64,000 nt of DNA from Rhodovulum sp. P5 (GCF_002079305.1 NZ_CP015039.1:3953501-4017500); one strand, 5' to 3'. Shown: positions 16,211-25,829, counted from the stretch's first letter. Notes: generated by a model not told the origin, from the letters alone. Program-made: numbers and translations.

Positions 16211-17056
16211 ATGAAACTCTTGCGCTATGGCGAGGCCGGGTCCGAGAAGACCGGCATTCTGGACGGGCAGGGCACGGTGCGCGATCTCGGCGCCCATGTG
16301 CCCGACCTTTCGGGGCAGGCCGTGTCCGTTGCGGCGCTGGACAAGCTGCGCGCCGTTGACGTCGACAGCCTGCCGCCGGTGGAAAACCCGGGCCGGACCG
16401 GGTCCTGCCTGTCGCGGGTGCCGAACTTCTTCTGCATCGGGCTGAACTATGCCAAGCACGCGGCCGAGACCGGGGCGGAGCCGCCGAAAGAGCCCATCGT
16501 GTTTTCCAAGGCGACCTCGGCACTGTCGGGGCCATATGACCCGGTGGTGATCCCGCGCAACTCCGTCAAGACGGACTGGGAGGTCGAACTCGGCGTCGTC
16601 ATCGGGCGCGAGACGCTGTATGTCTCGGAAAAGGACGCGCTGAACCATGTCGCGGGCTATTGCGTCATCAACGACATGTCCGAACGCGAGTTCCAGATCG
16701 AGAAGGGCGGGCAGTGGATCAAGGGCAAGTCCGCGCCGACCTTCGGCCCCACAGGTCCGTGGCTGGTCACGGCGGACGAGGTGCCGGACCCGCAGAACCT
16801 GCCGCTGAAACTGGCGCTGAACGGCGCGGTCGTGCAGGATTCCAACACCGATGACATGATCTTTTCGGTGGCCGAGATCGTCTCCTATCTCAGCCAGTTC
16901 ATGGCGTTGCAGCCCGGCGACATCATCGCCACCGGTACGCCCTCGGGCGTTGGCATGGGGATGAAGCCGCAGCGGTTCCTGCGCCCCGGCGACGTGATGG
17001 AGTTGAGCATCGAGGGGCTGGGCCAGCAGCGGCAGGAGGCCGTGGCGGCACAATAG
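16211..17056 (+). CDS. fumarylacetoacetate hydrolase family protein (possible 2,4-diketo-3-deoxy-L-fuconate hydrolase)
   Basis: A 281-residue FAH-fold enzyme. The domain begins near residue 72 (FFCIGLNYAKHAAETG) and shows the metal ligands in DWEVELGVVIG and the INDMSERE block, then GPTGPWLVTADEV and TGTPSGVGMGM. Relatives include ureidoglycolate lyase-like proteins and the hydrolase that splits 2,4-diketo-3-deoxy-L-fuconate to pyruvate and lactate. The DHRS6-like SDR at 7150-7872 could make such a diketo acid, which supports the second reading. It lies 48 bases after gntR and 9 bases before the LysR gene on the same strand. Confidence 0.88.
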   Translation: MKLLRYGEAGSEKTGILDGQGTVRDLGAHVPDLSGQAVSVAALDKLRAVDVDSLPPVENPGRTGSCLSRVPNFFCIGLNYAKHAAETGAEPPKEPIVFSKATSALSGPYDPVVIPRNSVKTDWEVELGVVIGRETLYVSEKDALNHVAGYCVINDMSEREFQIEKGGQWIKGKSAPTFGPTGPWLVTADEVPDPQNLPLKLALNGAVVQDSNTDDMIFSVAEIVSYLSQFMALQPGDIIATGTPSGVGMGMKPQRFLRPGDVMELSIEGLGQQRQEAVAAQ

Positions 17057-17065
17057 GGCAGGTCG

Positions 17066-18046
17066 ATGGCGCGCGGGCCGAACCTCAACGCCTATCTGCA
17101 TTTCGAAGCCGTGGCCCGGCGCGGATCGCTGGGCCGCGCGGCCGAGGAGTTGTCGGTCTCGGCCTCGGCCGTGGGGCAGCAGATCAAGCTTCTGGAACAG
17201 CAGATCGGGGTAAAGCTCTTCCGGCGCAAGGGGCGTGTGCTGGCCCTGACGCTGGAAGGCGAGCAGCTTTTTCAGGCCAGCGCGACAGCGATCCGCATGC
17301 TGCGCGATGCGCAGCGCCACCTGACCCAGGAACCCGACACCCACCGGCTGGCCCTGCGGGTGACGCCCAGTTTCGGGGTGCGTTGGCTGGGGCCGCGGCT
17401 GTCGGATTTCGTGCATCGCAATCCCGATTGGGAACTGCGCGTCGACGCCGCCCCCGACCCGACGGATTTCGAGCGCGAACTGATGGATCTGGATATCCGC
17501 TACGGTACCGGCGACTGGGCTGGCTATCACGTCCAGCCGGTGCTGAAGGACCATGTCCTGCCGCTGTGCAGCCCCGGTTACCTTGCCGCGACCGGGCCGG
17601 AGGGCGACAGCGACCGCTTCGCCCACGCCCGTCTGATCGACAGTTCCCGTGCGCTTTGCAAATGGGATTTCTGGCTTTGGCGCATGGGTCTGAAGACCTC
17701 CGCGAATGGCAAGGCGATCCTGATGGACCGCTCTTCCATGGCCCTTCAACTTGCCGTGGACGGCGCCGGTGTGGTGCTGGAATCCCTCGCGCTGGCCTCG
17801 GCCGAGGTCGCGGCGGGCCGGCTTGTCCCGGTCACGCCCGATCTGCCGGTTCTTGCCTTTCCGGCCTACTGGGCGCTCTGCCCGGGGCGGCATCTGAACC
17901 GCCGCGCCGTGCGCCGGTTTCTGGCATGGATCGCAGGTCAGGCCGATGCCCATGAGGCCAATGTCGCCCGGCTTGCCACGCGGTATGGCTTGCGGATCGA
18001 GCCGCTGGATGCCGGGGCCGAACTTGTCGCCCCCGCGTCGGTCTGA
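17066..18046 (+). CDS. LysR family transcriptional regulator (GcvA-like)
   Basis: A 326-residue regulator. The N-terminal helix-turn-helix spans residues about 8-65 (LHFEAVARRGSLGRAAEELSVS, then GQQIKLLEQQIGVKLF). The effector domain has GcvA-type features: TPSFGVRWLGPRL, LDIRYGTGDW and PLCSPGYLA. It starts 9 bases after the FAH gene and probably shares its transcript, so it may control sugar-acid genes, although LysR genes usually lie divergent from their targets. Target and inducer are unknown. Confidence 0.9.
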   Translation: MARGPNLNAYLHFEAVARRGSLGRAAEELSVSASAVGQQIKLLEQQIGVKLFRRKGRVLALTLEGEQLFQASATAIRMLRDAQRHLTQEPDTHRLALRVTPSFGVRWLGPRLSDFVHRNPDWELRVDAAPDPTDFERELMDLDIRYGTGDWAGYHVQPVLKDHVLPLCSPGYLAATGPEGDSDRFAHARLIDSSRALCKWDFWLWRMGLKTSANGKAILMDRSSMALQLAVDGAGVVLESLALASAEVAAGRLVPVTPDLPVLAFPAYWALCPGRHLNRRAVRRFLAWIAGQADAHEANVARLATRYGLRIEPLDAGAELVAPASV

Positions 18047-18061
18047 GGCGCTGGCCCGGGA

Positions 18062-18421
18062 TCACGGCCCCAGCAACTCTGAAATCGTCGCGATCAGCCG
18101 CTGCGCATCGGTCGGTTTCGACAGCCACGGCGCATCCGCATAGGCCGCAAGCGCGGGAACGGCCACCGGCGGACGCCCCGACAGGAACAGGAACGGCACG
18201 CCCATCGCGACCAGCCGTTCGGCAACCGTCTCGCTGGTGCCGTTGCCCCGCAGGCTGACGTCTAGGATCGCGACATCGGGGCGGGCAAGTGCCAAGGCGG
18301 CCAGCGCGCTGTCGCAGCTGTTGTGATAGCCCATCATCTCGTGCCCCGCGCGCTCCAGCATCATCTGCAGATGCGCGCCGATCACGGCTTCGTCTTCGAG
18401 GATCAGAACCCTGGCCATCAT
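18062..18421 (-). CDS. single-domain response regulator
   Basis: A 119-residue receiver domain with no output domain. The acidic pocket (LILEDEA), the phosphoacceptor Asp in VAILDVSL, the LFLSG switch residue and the lysine in WLSKPTD are all present. Its start lies 9 bases past the stop of the giant CheB/CheR/kinase gene. An ATG after AGGTGG is preferred to a GTG two codons earlier. It is probably the phosphorylation partner of that kinase, like other small receivers paired with HWE kinases. Confidence 0.87.
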   Translation of the reverse strand: MMARVLILEDEAVIGAHLQMMLERAGHEMMGYHNSCDSALAALALARPDVAILDVSLRGNGTSETVAERLVAMGVPFLFLSGRPPVAVPALAAYADAPWLSKPTDAQRLIATISELLGP

Positions 18422-18430
18422 TGCCACCTG

Positions 18431-21400
18431 TCAGTTTTCGCCGGGCGGATCGACGGGAAACCGGATGGTGCATGTCAGGCCCGTTTCAGGCATGTCCAGC
18501 GTGACCTGCCCCCCCAGATCCGCGGCCAGCAGGGTCTTCAGCAGAAACGTGCCAAAGCCCGTTCGATCCGACGCGGCAGGCGCCGGCCCCCCGGTTTCGA
18601 CCCAGTGCAGAACGCAGGTGCCGCCGCTGTCCTCGGTGCCCGCCGATATCGCGACACGGCCGTTCGGCGATGTCAGCGCCCCGTGTTTCAGCGCGTTCGT
18701 TGCCAGTTCGTGCATCGCCAAGGCAAGGGCAAGCGCCCGGGACGGTTCAAGGGTGAAATCGATTGTCCGCAGGTCGAGGCTGAAATGCGCCTCTGGCATC
18801 AGCGCCTCGACCTCGCTCGACACGATCTCCTGCAGGGTCAGGCCCTCCCAGTCGCTGTCGGTCAGTCGCTCCATGCTGCGCCGGATCGCGTTCAGCCGCC
18901 CTTGCAGCGCCCGCGTCATGTCTTCCTTGGTTTCGGCGGAGTCGCTGGTGAAGTCCGTCATCGCCATGACCAGTGCCAGCGTGTTCTTCAGCCGGTGCTG
19001 CAATTCGTGGAACAGGAGCATCTGCTGCGCCTCGGCCCGGTGGCGGTCGGTCACGTCCAGCGCGGTCACGAAATAGCCCGTGATCTCATGCCCGCGGTTG
19101 AAATGCGGGGCGATACGCACATCGACCTGCACGGCCCGGCCGTCCGGCGCGGTAATCGATGCCTCGAACCCCTTTTCGACCCCCTCGGTCGCCTCCGCCA
19201 GGCTTTGGCGCAGAAGATCCGCGGCCTCCTTGGTCCACCAGCGGCCCGCACAGAAGGGTCTGCCCAGTTCCTCCGACGGGCGCGCTGTGGTCAGGTTCCA
19301 GGCATACTCGTTCGCGTGACGCAGGTTTCCCGCCCGGTCCAGCGTCGCGATGAAGGCGGGGACGGAGTTCTGGATCTGCTCGATCTCCCGCCTTGCATCC
19401 TTTTCAAGATTGCGGGCGGCGGCGATATCGGTGACGTCCTGCGCCATGACCATGACCCCGGCAACCGATCCGTCGGCGCGCGTCCATGGTTGCAGCACCC
19501 GGCTGAAGATACGTTCGGTCGCCTGTCCGGCCTCGCGGCTTGCCATCGGGACGAGTTCCGGGGTGATCACCGCGTTGCCTGACCGGAAGGCCCGGTCGAA
19601 AACGGCCGTCTCGCCACGCTTGGCGAGATTGGGGAAGATCTGGGCAACGGTCATGCCGACGGGGTCGAAGCCAAGCTCTGACTTGGCGCGCCCGTTGGCG
19701 TAAAGGCATCCGTGATCGGCCCCTTCGAAGACGACGATGATGGCGGGCGATTCATCGAACAGGCGGAACAGGCGGGCCTCTGCGGCGTCCAGTTCCTCCT
19801 GCTTGGCTTCCAGCTTGCGCTGCAAATCCCGTTGCTCGGTCACGTCGGTCACACAGGTGCCGATGGCAAAGGCGCCGTCGCTGGTGGACACAGGGAAATA
19901 GTCCACCAGCCATGTGCGTTCGCGATCCGGGTCGCCCGGGGTCGTGCCCACCAGTTCCTTGCCGCGCACCGGCTTGCCCGTCCGCAGCACCCCGTCGATC
20001 TGGCGCGTCGCGTCGATACCGATCCCGGGGACCATCTCTTGCAAGGTGTGGCCGATATGGGCCGCCGGTGTCGCGCCGTTCATCGCAGCCATGGCGTTGT
20101 TGATACGCAGGTAGCGCAAGTCGGAATCCAGCAGGCTGATCCCGATCGGCGCCTCGGCATAGAACGCCTCCAGTTCGGCAAGTTGCCGTTCGATCGTGGC
20201 GGCCTGCGCGCGCAGTTCGATTTCCGCCTGCTTCTGCTCGGTCACGTCGACGAAGGCGATCACCGTGCCATCGATCCGGTCGTCGAGGGTCCGGTAGGGG
20301 GAAATCCGCGCGATGAAGCAGCGCGTTCCGTCATAGGTCCGCACCTCTTGCGCATGGGCTGTCAGCGTGCGCATGACGCGGCGGGCGTCCTCTTCGATCC
20401 CGGGATAGTCGACATGGGCCCTGAGTTCCGACAACGGGCGCCCGCAGTCGGAGTCGCGGATCGCATAGAGGTCCCGGGCGGCCTCTGTCGACAGGCGCAG
20501 GTTCAGCTCCCCGTCGAGGAAAAGCAGCGCGACCTCGGTCCGCAACAGCATGTTGTTCATGTTGTTGCGGGCGGCCAGCAGTTCGAAATTGCTTTCCTTC
20601 AGTTCCGCATTGACGGTCTTGAGTTCCTCGTTGACCGACTCCAGTTCCTCGCGCGAGGTTTCCAGTTCCTCGTGAGAGCTTTTGAGTTCGACGTTCATCG
20701 ACATGAGCGTCTCGTTGGCTTCGATCAGGCCCTGCATGGTCTCGGCATGGCGGATCTCGGCCTCGGCGATGACATCGCGCGCTTCGGCCAGGTCCCGGCG
20801 CAGGGTCGCGCTTTCCGGGTCGTCGCCGCTTTGTCGGTCTTCCTGCTGCTGTGGCGCATTCGGGGCCGAACGGGGCAGCAGCGCAACGATGCTGGCGCCC
20901 TTGCTGGCCGGTTTCACGACCAGGTCGAACCGGTGGGTCTGGCCATCCACACTTGCCCGGACGCCGGGGCGCACGACCTCTTGCTCGCTCTGGCGCGCCT
21001 CGTGCAGGCTTGACAGGATGGGGCCCCGCAATTCGCGCTGCAACAGCCGTTCGACGCTTGCGGTGATTGTGCCGCCCTCGTGCCTCAGCAGCGGCGCCAT
21101 CCCTTCGGAAACATAAAGAACCGAGTTGTCCTGCGAGACCAGCAGGAAGGGATGGGCGAAGGCGGCAACATAGGCGTGTTCGGCAAGGGACGAAATGTCC
21201 TCGGCATGCCGGGGCCCCGACACCGTCAAAAGATCGCCCGGCTGCGTCGGGCCCTTCGTCACGATGTTGGAGCTGAGATGCACCGCATGCTGGCGGTCGC
21301 GCTCCACCTTTCGGAAAAGCCGGTATTCTTCCGAGATGGGTTCGAACATCCCCTCGGCCTGAGCCGTGCTTTCGGCCGAGCCCAGCATCAGAACGCCCCG

Positions 21401-22735
21401 CGGGGCAAGTGAGAAATGGATGCGGGTCAGGGCCTCGCGCTGGGCCTCTGGGCGCAGATAGATCAGCAGGTTGCGGCAGCTGACCATGTCGATTTCCGAA
21501 AACGGCGGATCGACCAGAAGGTCATGCACCGCAAAGACGCAGCGTTCGCGGATCTCGGGGCGTACCCGATAGCCCTGCGCGGTGATCTCGAAACTGCCCT
21601 CGACAAGGTCCGCGGGCACATTGGCGATCTCGTCGGCGCCATAGCGGGCGCGCCGCGCCCGGTCGATCAGGCGGGACTGGACGTCGGTTGCAAAGCACTG
21701 GAAATCGCAGGTCGGATCGGCCCGTTTCAGGGCGTCTTGCCAGAGAATGGCTAGCGTGTGGGCTTCCTCCCCGGTGGCGCATCCCACGCTCCAGATCCGA
21801 TAGCTGCCCTTGCCGGAGGACAGCAGCCGCGGAATCGTCGTGTTGCGCACCTCCTCAAAGGCGTCTGGGTCGCGGAACAGGCTGGTGACGACAATCAGGA
21901 AATCGCGGGCCAGCGCCTGGGCCTCGGTCGGATCGTTGCGCAGCCGCTGGACATAGCGGTCGACGCCAAAGGCGCGCTGTTCGACAAGGCGACGCTGCAA
22001 CCGGCGGGACAGGGTCCCGGTCTTGTAGCGTGAAAAGTCCCGGCCGGTCATGGTGCGCAGGATATCCACGATCTCCGGCAGGTGCGCCGCGCCTTCGGAC
22101 AGGGCAGGTTCGTCATTCGAAAGGCCCGGCGCCGGGGCCGCCCGGAACGCCGCCTGCAGCAGGCGCGGTATTTCTGCGGCCGACAGGATATGGCGCACAC
22201 CGCCCGCGGCAATCGCGTTTTCCGGCATCGCGGGAAACTGTGCCTCGGCGGTGGGTTCGGCGAAGGTGATGCCGCCGCCCGTCTTGATCTCGACCAGCCC
22301 CGCCGCCCCGTCTGCCCCGTCGCCCGACAGCACGACACCCGCCGACAATGGCCCCAGATCCTCGGCCAGCGACGTGTAAAGGGTGTCGATCGGGCGATGG
22401 GGGGACGGCCGCCTTTCGTCGGCGGTCAGCACGATCCGGCCCGCGATGACCTCTGCCACCATTCCCGGCGGCACGACATAGACATGCCCGCATGTCGGGG
22501 TCACGCCGCTGGCCGCGGTTTCAACCGGCCGGTTGCCGACCTTGGCCAGCAGATCCGAAAGGTGCGACGGCTGAAAGGGCGGCAGGTGCTGCTGCACGAT
22601 CACCGCAAAGCACATGTCGCGGGGCAGGGCACCGACGAAGCGGCGCAGCGGATCCAGACCGCCGGCGGACGCCCCGACCGCAGCAATCGGACATCGTGCG
22701 GACAAGGTGCCTTGGTCGATTGTCCGAGACCACAT
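18431..22735 (-). CDS. CheB-CheR-PAS-histidine kinase fusion (HWE/HisKA_2 type)
   Basis: A 1434-residue sensor. Order: CheB methylesterase (residues about 15-200, with Ser23 in GASAGG, His50 in VQQHLPP and Asp142 in SGDGADG); CheR methyltransferase (about 215-470, SVGCATGEEAHTLA); a long coiled coil (about 670-740); at least three PAS domains; and a C-terminal kinase with HELQHRLKNTLALV and HELATNALKHGAL. CheB and CheR lack their separate receiver and chemoreceptor partners here, so they probably modify the protein itself or act as sensory modules. The start at 22735 follows GGGGA; a GTG at 22819 would add 28 residues over what looks like promoter sequence. The small receiver downstream is its likely partner; the hybrid kinase gene is divergent. 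Confidence 0.9.
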   Translation of the reverse strand: MWSRTIDQGTLSARCPIAAVGASAGGLDPLRRFVGALPRDMCFAVIVQQHLPPFQPSHLSDLLAKVGNRPVETAASGVTPTCGHVYVVPPGMVAEVIAGRIVLTADERRPSPHRPIDTLYTSLAEDLGPLSAGVVLSGDGADGAAGLVEIKTGGGITFAEPTAEAQFPAMPENAIAAGGVRHILSAAEIPRLLQAAFRAAPAPGLSNDEPALSEGAAHLPEIVDILRTMTGRDFSRYKTGTLSRRLQRRLVEQRAFGVDRYVQRLRNDPTEAQALARDFLIVVTSLFRDPDAFEEVRNTTIPRLLSSGKGSYRIWSVGCATGEEAHTLAILWQDALKRADPTCDFQCFATDVQSRLIDRARRARYGADEIANVPADLVEGSFEITAQGYRVRPEIRERCVFAVHDLLVDPPFSEIDMVSCRNLLIYLRPEAQREALTRIHFSLAPRGVLMLGSAESTAQAEGMFEPISEEYRLFRKVERDRQHAVHLSSNIVTKGPTQPGDLLTVSGPRHAEDISSLAEHAYVAAFAHPFLLVSQDNSVLYVSEGMAPLLRHEGGTITASVERLLQRELRGPILSSLHEARQSEQEVVRPGVRASVDGQTHRFDLVVKPASKGASIVALLPRSAPNAPQQQEDRQSGDDPESATLRRDLAEARDVIAEAEIRHAETMQGLIEANETLMSMNVELKSSHEELETSREELESVNEELKTVNAELKESNFELLAARNNMNNMLLRTEVALLFLDGELNLRLSTEAARDLYAIRDSDCGRPLSELRAHVDYPGIEEDARRVMRTLTAHAQEVRTYDGTRCFIARISPYRTLDDRIDGTVIAFVDVTEQKQAEIELRAQAATIERQLAELEAFYAEAPIGISLLDSDLRYLRINNAMAAMNGATPAAHIGHTLQEMVPGIGIDATRQIDGVLRTGKPVRGKELVGTTPGDPDRERTWLVDYFPVSTSDGAFAIGTCVTDVTEQRDLQRKLEAKQEELDAAEARLFRLFDESPAIIVVFEGADHGCLYANGRAKSELGFDPVGMTVAQIFPNLAKRGETAVFDRAFRSGNAVITPELVPMASREAGQATERIFSRVLQPWTRADGSVAGVMVMAQDVTDIAAARNLEKDARREIEQIQNSVPAFIATLDRAGNLRHANEYAWNLTTARPSEELGRPFCAGRWWTKEAADLLRQSLAEATEGVEKGFEASITAPDGRAVQVDVRIAPHFNRGHEITGYFVTALDVTDRHRAEAQQMLLFHELQHRLKNTLALVMAMTDFTSDSAETKEDMTRALQGRLNAIRRSMERLTDSDWEGLTLQEIVSSEVEALMPEAHFSLDLRTIDFTLEPSRALALALAMHELATNALKHGALTSPNGRVAISAGTEDSGGTCVLHWVETGGPAPAASDRTGFGTFLLKTLLAADLGGQVTLDMPETGLTCTIRFPVDPPGEN

Positions 22736-22849
22736 GCGGAATTTGTCCCCGGCGAATTTTGATTCGTAAACGTGTTTCCTTTTTGTTACCTTAGTTGCCA
22801 ATGGCCCCGCCGGGGACACCTAAATCGCGAGTGGGTCGAAAGACATCGC

Positions 22850-24445
22850 ATGCCAAAGGTTGAAACGGGCAGGTTTGTGTTCTCCGATCCGGGCGGTTTC
22901 GGGGAAGACTTTTCAGAGGCGATGTCCGCAGGGACGTCTCATCTCTCGCTGGAATTGGCACGCTCGCTCGGCGTGGCGCACTGGATTTTCAACCGCGATA
23001 CTGGTTCTTTCGGGTTTGAGCCGCATCTGCCGGCCCTCTTGGGCGCGACCTCGGAGGAGGTGGCAGAGGCCCGGGGCAACTGGACGGCATGGACCCTGCC
23101 GCAGGACCGCGACATTGCCGATGCCGCGAAAAGCGCGCTCCTTGACAGCGGAGAGGGCGGGCGGCTTGCCTTTCGCATTCAGCGCAAGTCGGGCGAGGTC
23201 GGGTGGTTGCAGGAATTCGTGGCGCCGTTGCAGGGGCCGGTCTCTCTGGGGTTTCTGCGCGATGTCACCGCGGAACGGCTGAGTGCAGAGGCGTTTGCCA
23301 CGGCGCGCAACTTCGCCACGATGACGACCGTTGCAGGGCGCATGTCGCATCGCAGTGCCAACGCCCTGTCGGTGGTGATCGCGGCCCTCGATCTGCTGTC
23401 CCAGACGCCGCTGTCGCTGCGCAACCGCATGTTTCTGGCGGACGCGCAGGAGGCGGCGAAAGAGATGGAGTCCCTTGTGCGCGCCCTGCAGGGCGTGGCC
23501 TTCGGCGGGGTGTCGAAACCCGAAAAGATCGATCTGCAAGCCGCCGTCCGGGATGCCGAGGCCACCATTCGCCGCTCCGCCCCCGAGAATATCGACCTGT
23601 CGGTCAATGTCGACGCGGGGCTGAAGGATTGCGTGGCCGGCGCCTCTGCCATGAAGATTGCCCTGATGACACTGCTGCTGAACGCGATCGATTGCCTGCC
23701 CGAAGGCGGAGAGATCGAGATCCGGGCGGAAAACACCTGCCTTGACCCGCGGCAGGCGGAACGGCATGGCCTGTCCCCGGGGCCCTATGTTCAGGTCGCC
23801 GTCCGCGATAGCCGCGATACCAGCGGTGTGCAGGCCGAGGTGGACGACCCCGAGACCGATCTTGCGTCGTCGCTCATGCCGTCTACGAATTTCGTTTCGC
23901 TCTACTCGCTGATCCGGCATTTCGGCGGATTGCTGCTGAGCGAGATCATCCCCGACGAAGGCGCCGAGATCCGCTTTGTGCTTCCCGCCTGCGAGCCGGG
24001 GCGGCAGGAGCGCGCGACATCGGACAAGATGCTTGGCCGGGCAAAGCCGTCGGCCCGGCTGCTTCTGGTGGATGACGACCGCCGGATGCGCCGGATCGTC
24101 ACCGACTGGCTGCTGGCCGAAGGCTATGACGTGCATCGGGCCGCCTCGGGGGATGAGGCCGTCGCGATGATCGGCGGTGGCCTGCGGCCGGAACTGATCG
24201 CCACCGATATCGTCATGCCGGGGATCATGCAGGGCAATGATGTCGTTTGGGCGGCCCGGCAGTTGATCGAGAACCTTCCGGCGATCTACCTGTCGGCCTA
24301 TCCGTCGGACACCGTCGTTGCCCGCCGGACCTGCGCGCCGGGCGACATCGTTCTGGCAAAGCCGCTGGAACGCACGGTGTTCCTGAACGCCGTGCGCCGG
24401 GCCGTCGCGAGTTGCGAACTGCAAACCGCGCAGATCCTTCACTGA
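22850..24445 (+). CDS. hybrid histidine kinase with degenerate ATP-binding domain and C-terminal receiver
   Basis: A 531-residue protein. A PAS-like domain covers residues about 25-145. A dimerisation helix follows, with a possible phospho-acceptor His in RMSHRSANALSVV. The ATPase-like domain keeps an N-box (MTLLLNAIDCLPEGG), but where DxGxG and GTGLGL motifs should stand it has VRDSRDTSG and SLYSLIRHFGG, so the nucleotide pocket looks lost. A receiver closes the protein (LLLVDDD, ATDIVMP, YLSAYP, LAKPLE). It may be a phosphatase or phosphorelay scaffold instead of an active kinase. The start at 22850 is where the protein begins to look folded; it is divergent from the CheB/CheR kinase. Confidence 0.82.
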   Translation: MPKVETGRFVFSDPGGFGEDFSEAMSAGTSHLSLELARSLGVAHWIFNRDTGSFGFEPHLPALLGATSEEVAEARGNWTAWTLPQDRDIADAAKSALLDSGEGGRLAFRIQRKSGEVGWLQEFVAPLQGPVSLGFLRDVTAERLSAEAFATARNFATMTTVAGRMSHRSANALSVVIAALDLLSQTPLSLRNRMFLADAQEAAKEMESLVRALQGVAFGGVSKPEKIDLQAAVRDAEATIRRSAPENIDLSVNVDAGLKDCVAGASAMKIALMTLLLNAIDCLPEGGEIEIRAENTCLDPRQAERHGLSPGPYVQVAVRDSRDTSGVQAEVDDPETDLASSLMPSTNFVSLYSLIRHFGGLLLSEIIPDEGAEIRFVLPACEPGRQERATSDKMLGRAKPSARLLLVDDDRRMRRIVTDWLLAEGYDVHRAASGDEAVAMIGGGLRPELIATDIVMPGIMQGNDVVWAARQLIENLPAIYLSAYPSDTVVARRTCAPGDIVLAKPLERTVFLNAVRRAVASCELQTAQILH

Positions 24446-24538
24446 AGGCACCGGGTCGGGCCGATGGGTTGTCGGCCGTGCCGACGATGCGTCGGACATG
24501 ATCGGCGGCACACTTCAGTCAGGGCGCCGCGGTGCCGC

Positions 24539-24910
24539 TCAATCGCCGGTGAGCGAGCGAACGAGGTCGTCGAGTTCCCGAAGCGTGGCGGTCTTGCCCA
24601 CGCGTGCATCGGCCAGCCGCATGCCGTTCTTGAAAAGCGGCGACCGGGTTAGCTCCGGCCGGCCGGTGATCATCACCACGGGCAGGTCGGGCTGGGACTC
24701 CGACAGGCGCTGCAACAGCGCCGCGGTGCTGCCATTGGGCATCATCACGTCAAGGAAGACGATGTCATAGGGCGGATCGCCGGCAACCAGGGCGGGTTCG
24801 ACCTGATCGGTCTGCGCGACGCCCACGGCCTTGTGCCCCAGGGCATCCAGACCGCTACAAAAGGCCGTTCGGTAATCCGCGTCGTCATCTGCGATAAGAA
24901 TGCGGGCCAA
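24539..24910 (-). CDS. single-domain response regulator
   Basis: A 123-residue receiver: acidic pocket IADDDADY, phosphoacceptor Asp in VFLDVMMPNG, threonine in VVMITGRPE and lysine in VGKTATLR. It has no DNA-binding or enzyme domain. It converges on the hybrid kinase gene with a 93-base gap and is likely part of the same phosphorelay. Its own target is unknown. Confidence 0.87.
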   Translation of the reverse strand: MARILIADDDADYRTAFCSGLDALGHKAVGVAQTDQVEPALVAGDPPYDIVFLDVMMPNGSTAALLQRLSESQPDLPVVMITGRPELTRSPLFKNGMRLADARVGKTATLRELDDLVRSLTGD

Positions 24911-25063
24911 GAAATGGTTCTCCGTTCCCGAATGTAGTGGGAAATATGTACGGAATGGCCGGGCATATCAAGATGTGGTCCTGCCCGAAAGATGTGCAAG
25001 GGCAGGATCGGTGTGGAGGGGGGCGCGGACGAACGGGTTTTTCACCGTCCGTCCCGGGGCGTT

Positions 25064-25819
25064 TCAGTGGATCAGCGATCCGCCGTTCACATCGACCTCC
25101 GATCCCGTCACATAGGCCGACAGCGACGAGGCGAGGAACAGGGCACAGCCTGCGACATCGTCCGCCTCGCCCGCGCGTCCCATGGGAATGCCCGCCAGCA
25201 CCTGTGCGCGCATCTCGTCGGTCAGCTTGCCGGCGGTGATGTCGGTGGCGATGAAGCCCGGGCAGATCGCGTTCGACCGAACGCCATCGGGCGCCAGTTC
25301 CCGCGCCATCGCCTTGGTCAGGCCGAGGATCCCGGCCTTGGCGGCGGAGTAATGCGGCCCCCCGAAAATGCCCCCGCCGCGCTGGGCCGATACCGACGAC
25401 ATGTTCACGATGGAGCCCGCCTTGCGCCCCCGCATATGCGGGATCAGCGCCTGGCTCATGTAAAGCGTGCCGCGCAGGTTCACGTCCAGCACCGCGTCGT
25501 AGTTCTCGGGCGCGATCTGCATCAGCTTCAGCGGCTGGGTGATCCCGGCATTGTTCACCAGCACATCAACCTGACCGAAGGCGGCGATCACGGCCGTCGC
25601 CGCGGCATCGCACCCGGCCTTGTCGGTAACGTCGCAGGCAAGGCCCATATGGCCCTCGCCCGGCAGGTCGGCCGCGGCGGCCTGCGCTTGGCCCGCATCG
25701 AGATCGAGGATCGCGACGCGGCATCCGTGCTCTGCGAACATCTTCGCCGTCGCCTTGCCCAGGCCCCGCGGGCTTGCCGCCCCGGTGACGATGGCGGTTT
25801 TTCCATCCAACAGTTTCAT
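25064..25819 (-). CDS. SDR family NAD(P)-dependent oxidoreductase
   Basis: A 251-residue classical SDR with TGAASPRGLGKAT at residues 12-24, which has a 2-residue insertion in the usual TGxxxGxG motif, then VNNAGITQPL, MSSVSAQRGG and YSAAKAGI. The C-terminal VTGSEVDVNGGSLIH is typical of polyol or sugar-acid dehydrogenases. It is the last gene of the minus-strand operon with the split transketolase (10-base gap) and the idnD/Ldh/DapA genes. A gluconate-5-dehydrogenase-like or polyol dehydrogenase activity is plausible but not shown. Confidence 0.88.
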   Translation of the reverse strand: MKLLDGKTAIVTGAASPRGLGKATAKMFAEHGCRVAILDLDAGQAQAAAADLPGEGHMGLACDVTDKAGCDAAATAVIAAFGQVDVLVNNAGITQPLKLMQIAPENYDAVLDVNLRGTLYMSQALIPHMRGRKAGSIVNMSSVSAQRGGGIFGGPHYSAAKAGILGLTKAMARELAPDGVRSNAICPGFIATDITAGKLTDEMRAQVLAGIPMGRAGEADDVAGCALFLASSLSAYVTGSEVDVNGGSLIH

Positions 25820-25829
25820 GCGCGTCCCC

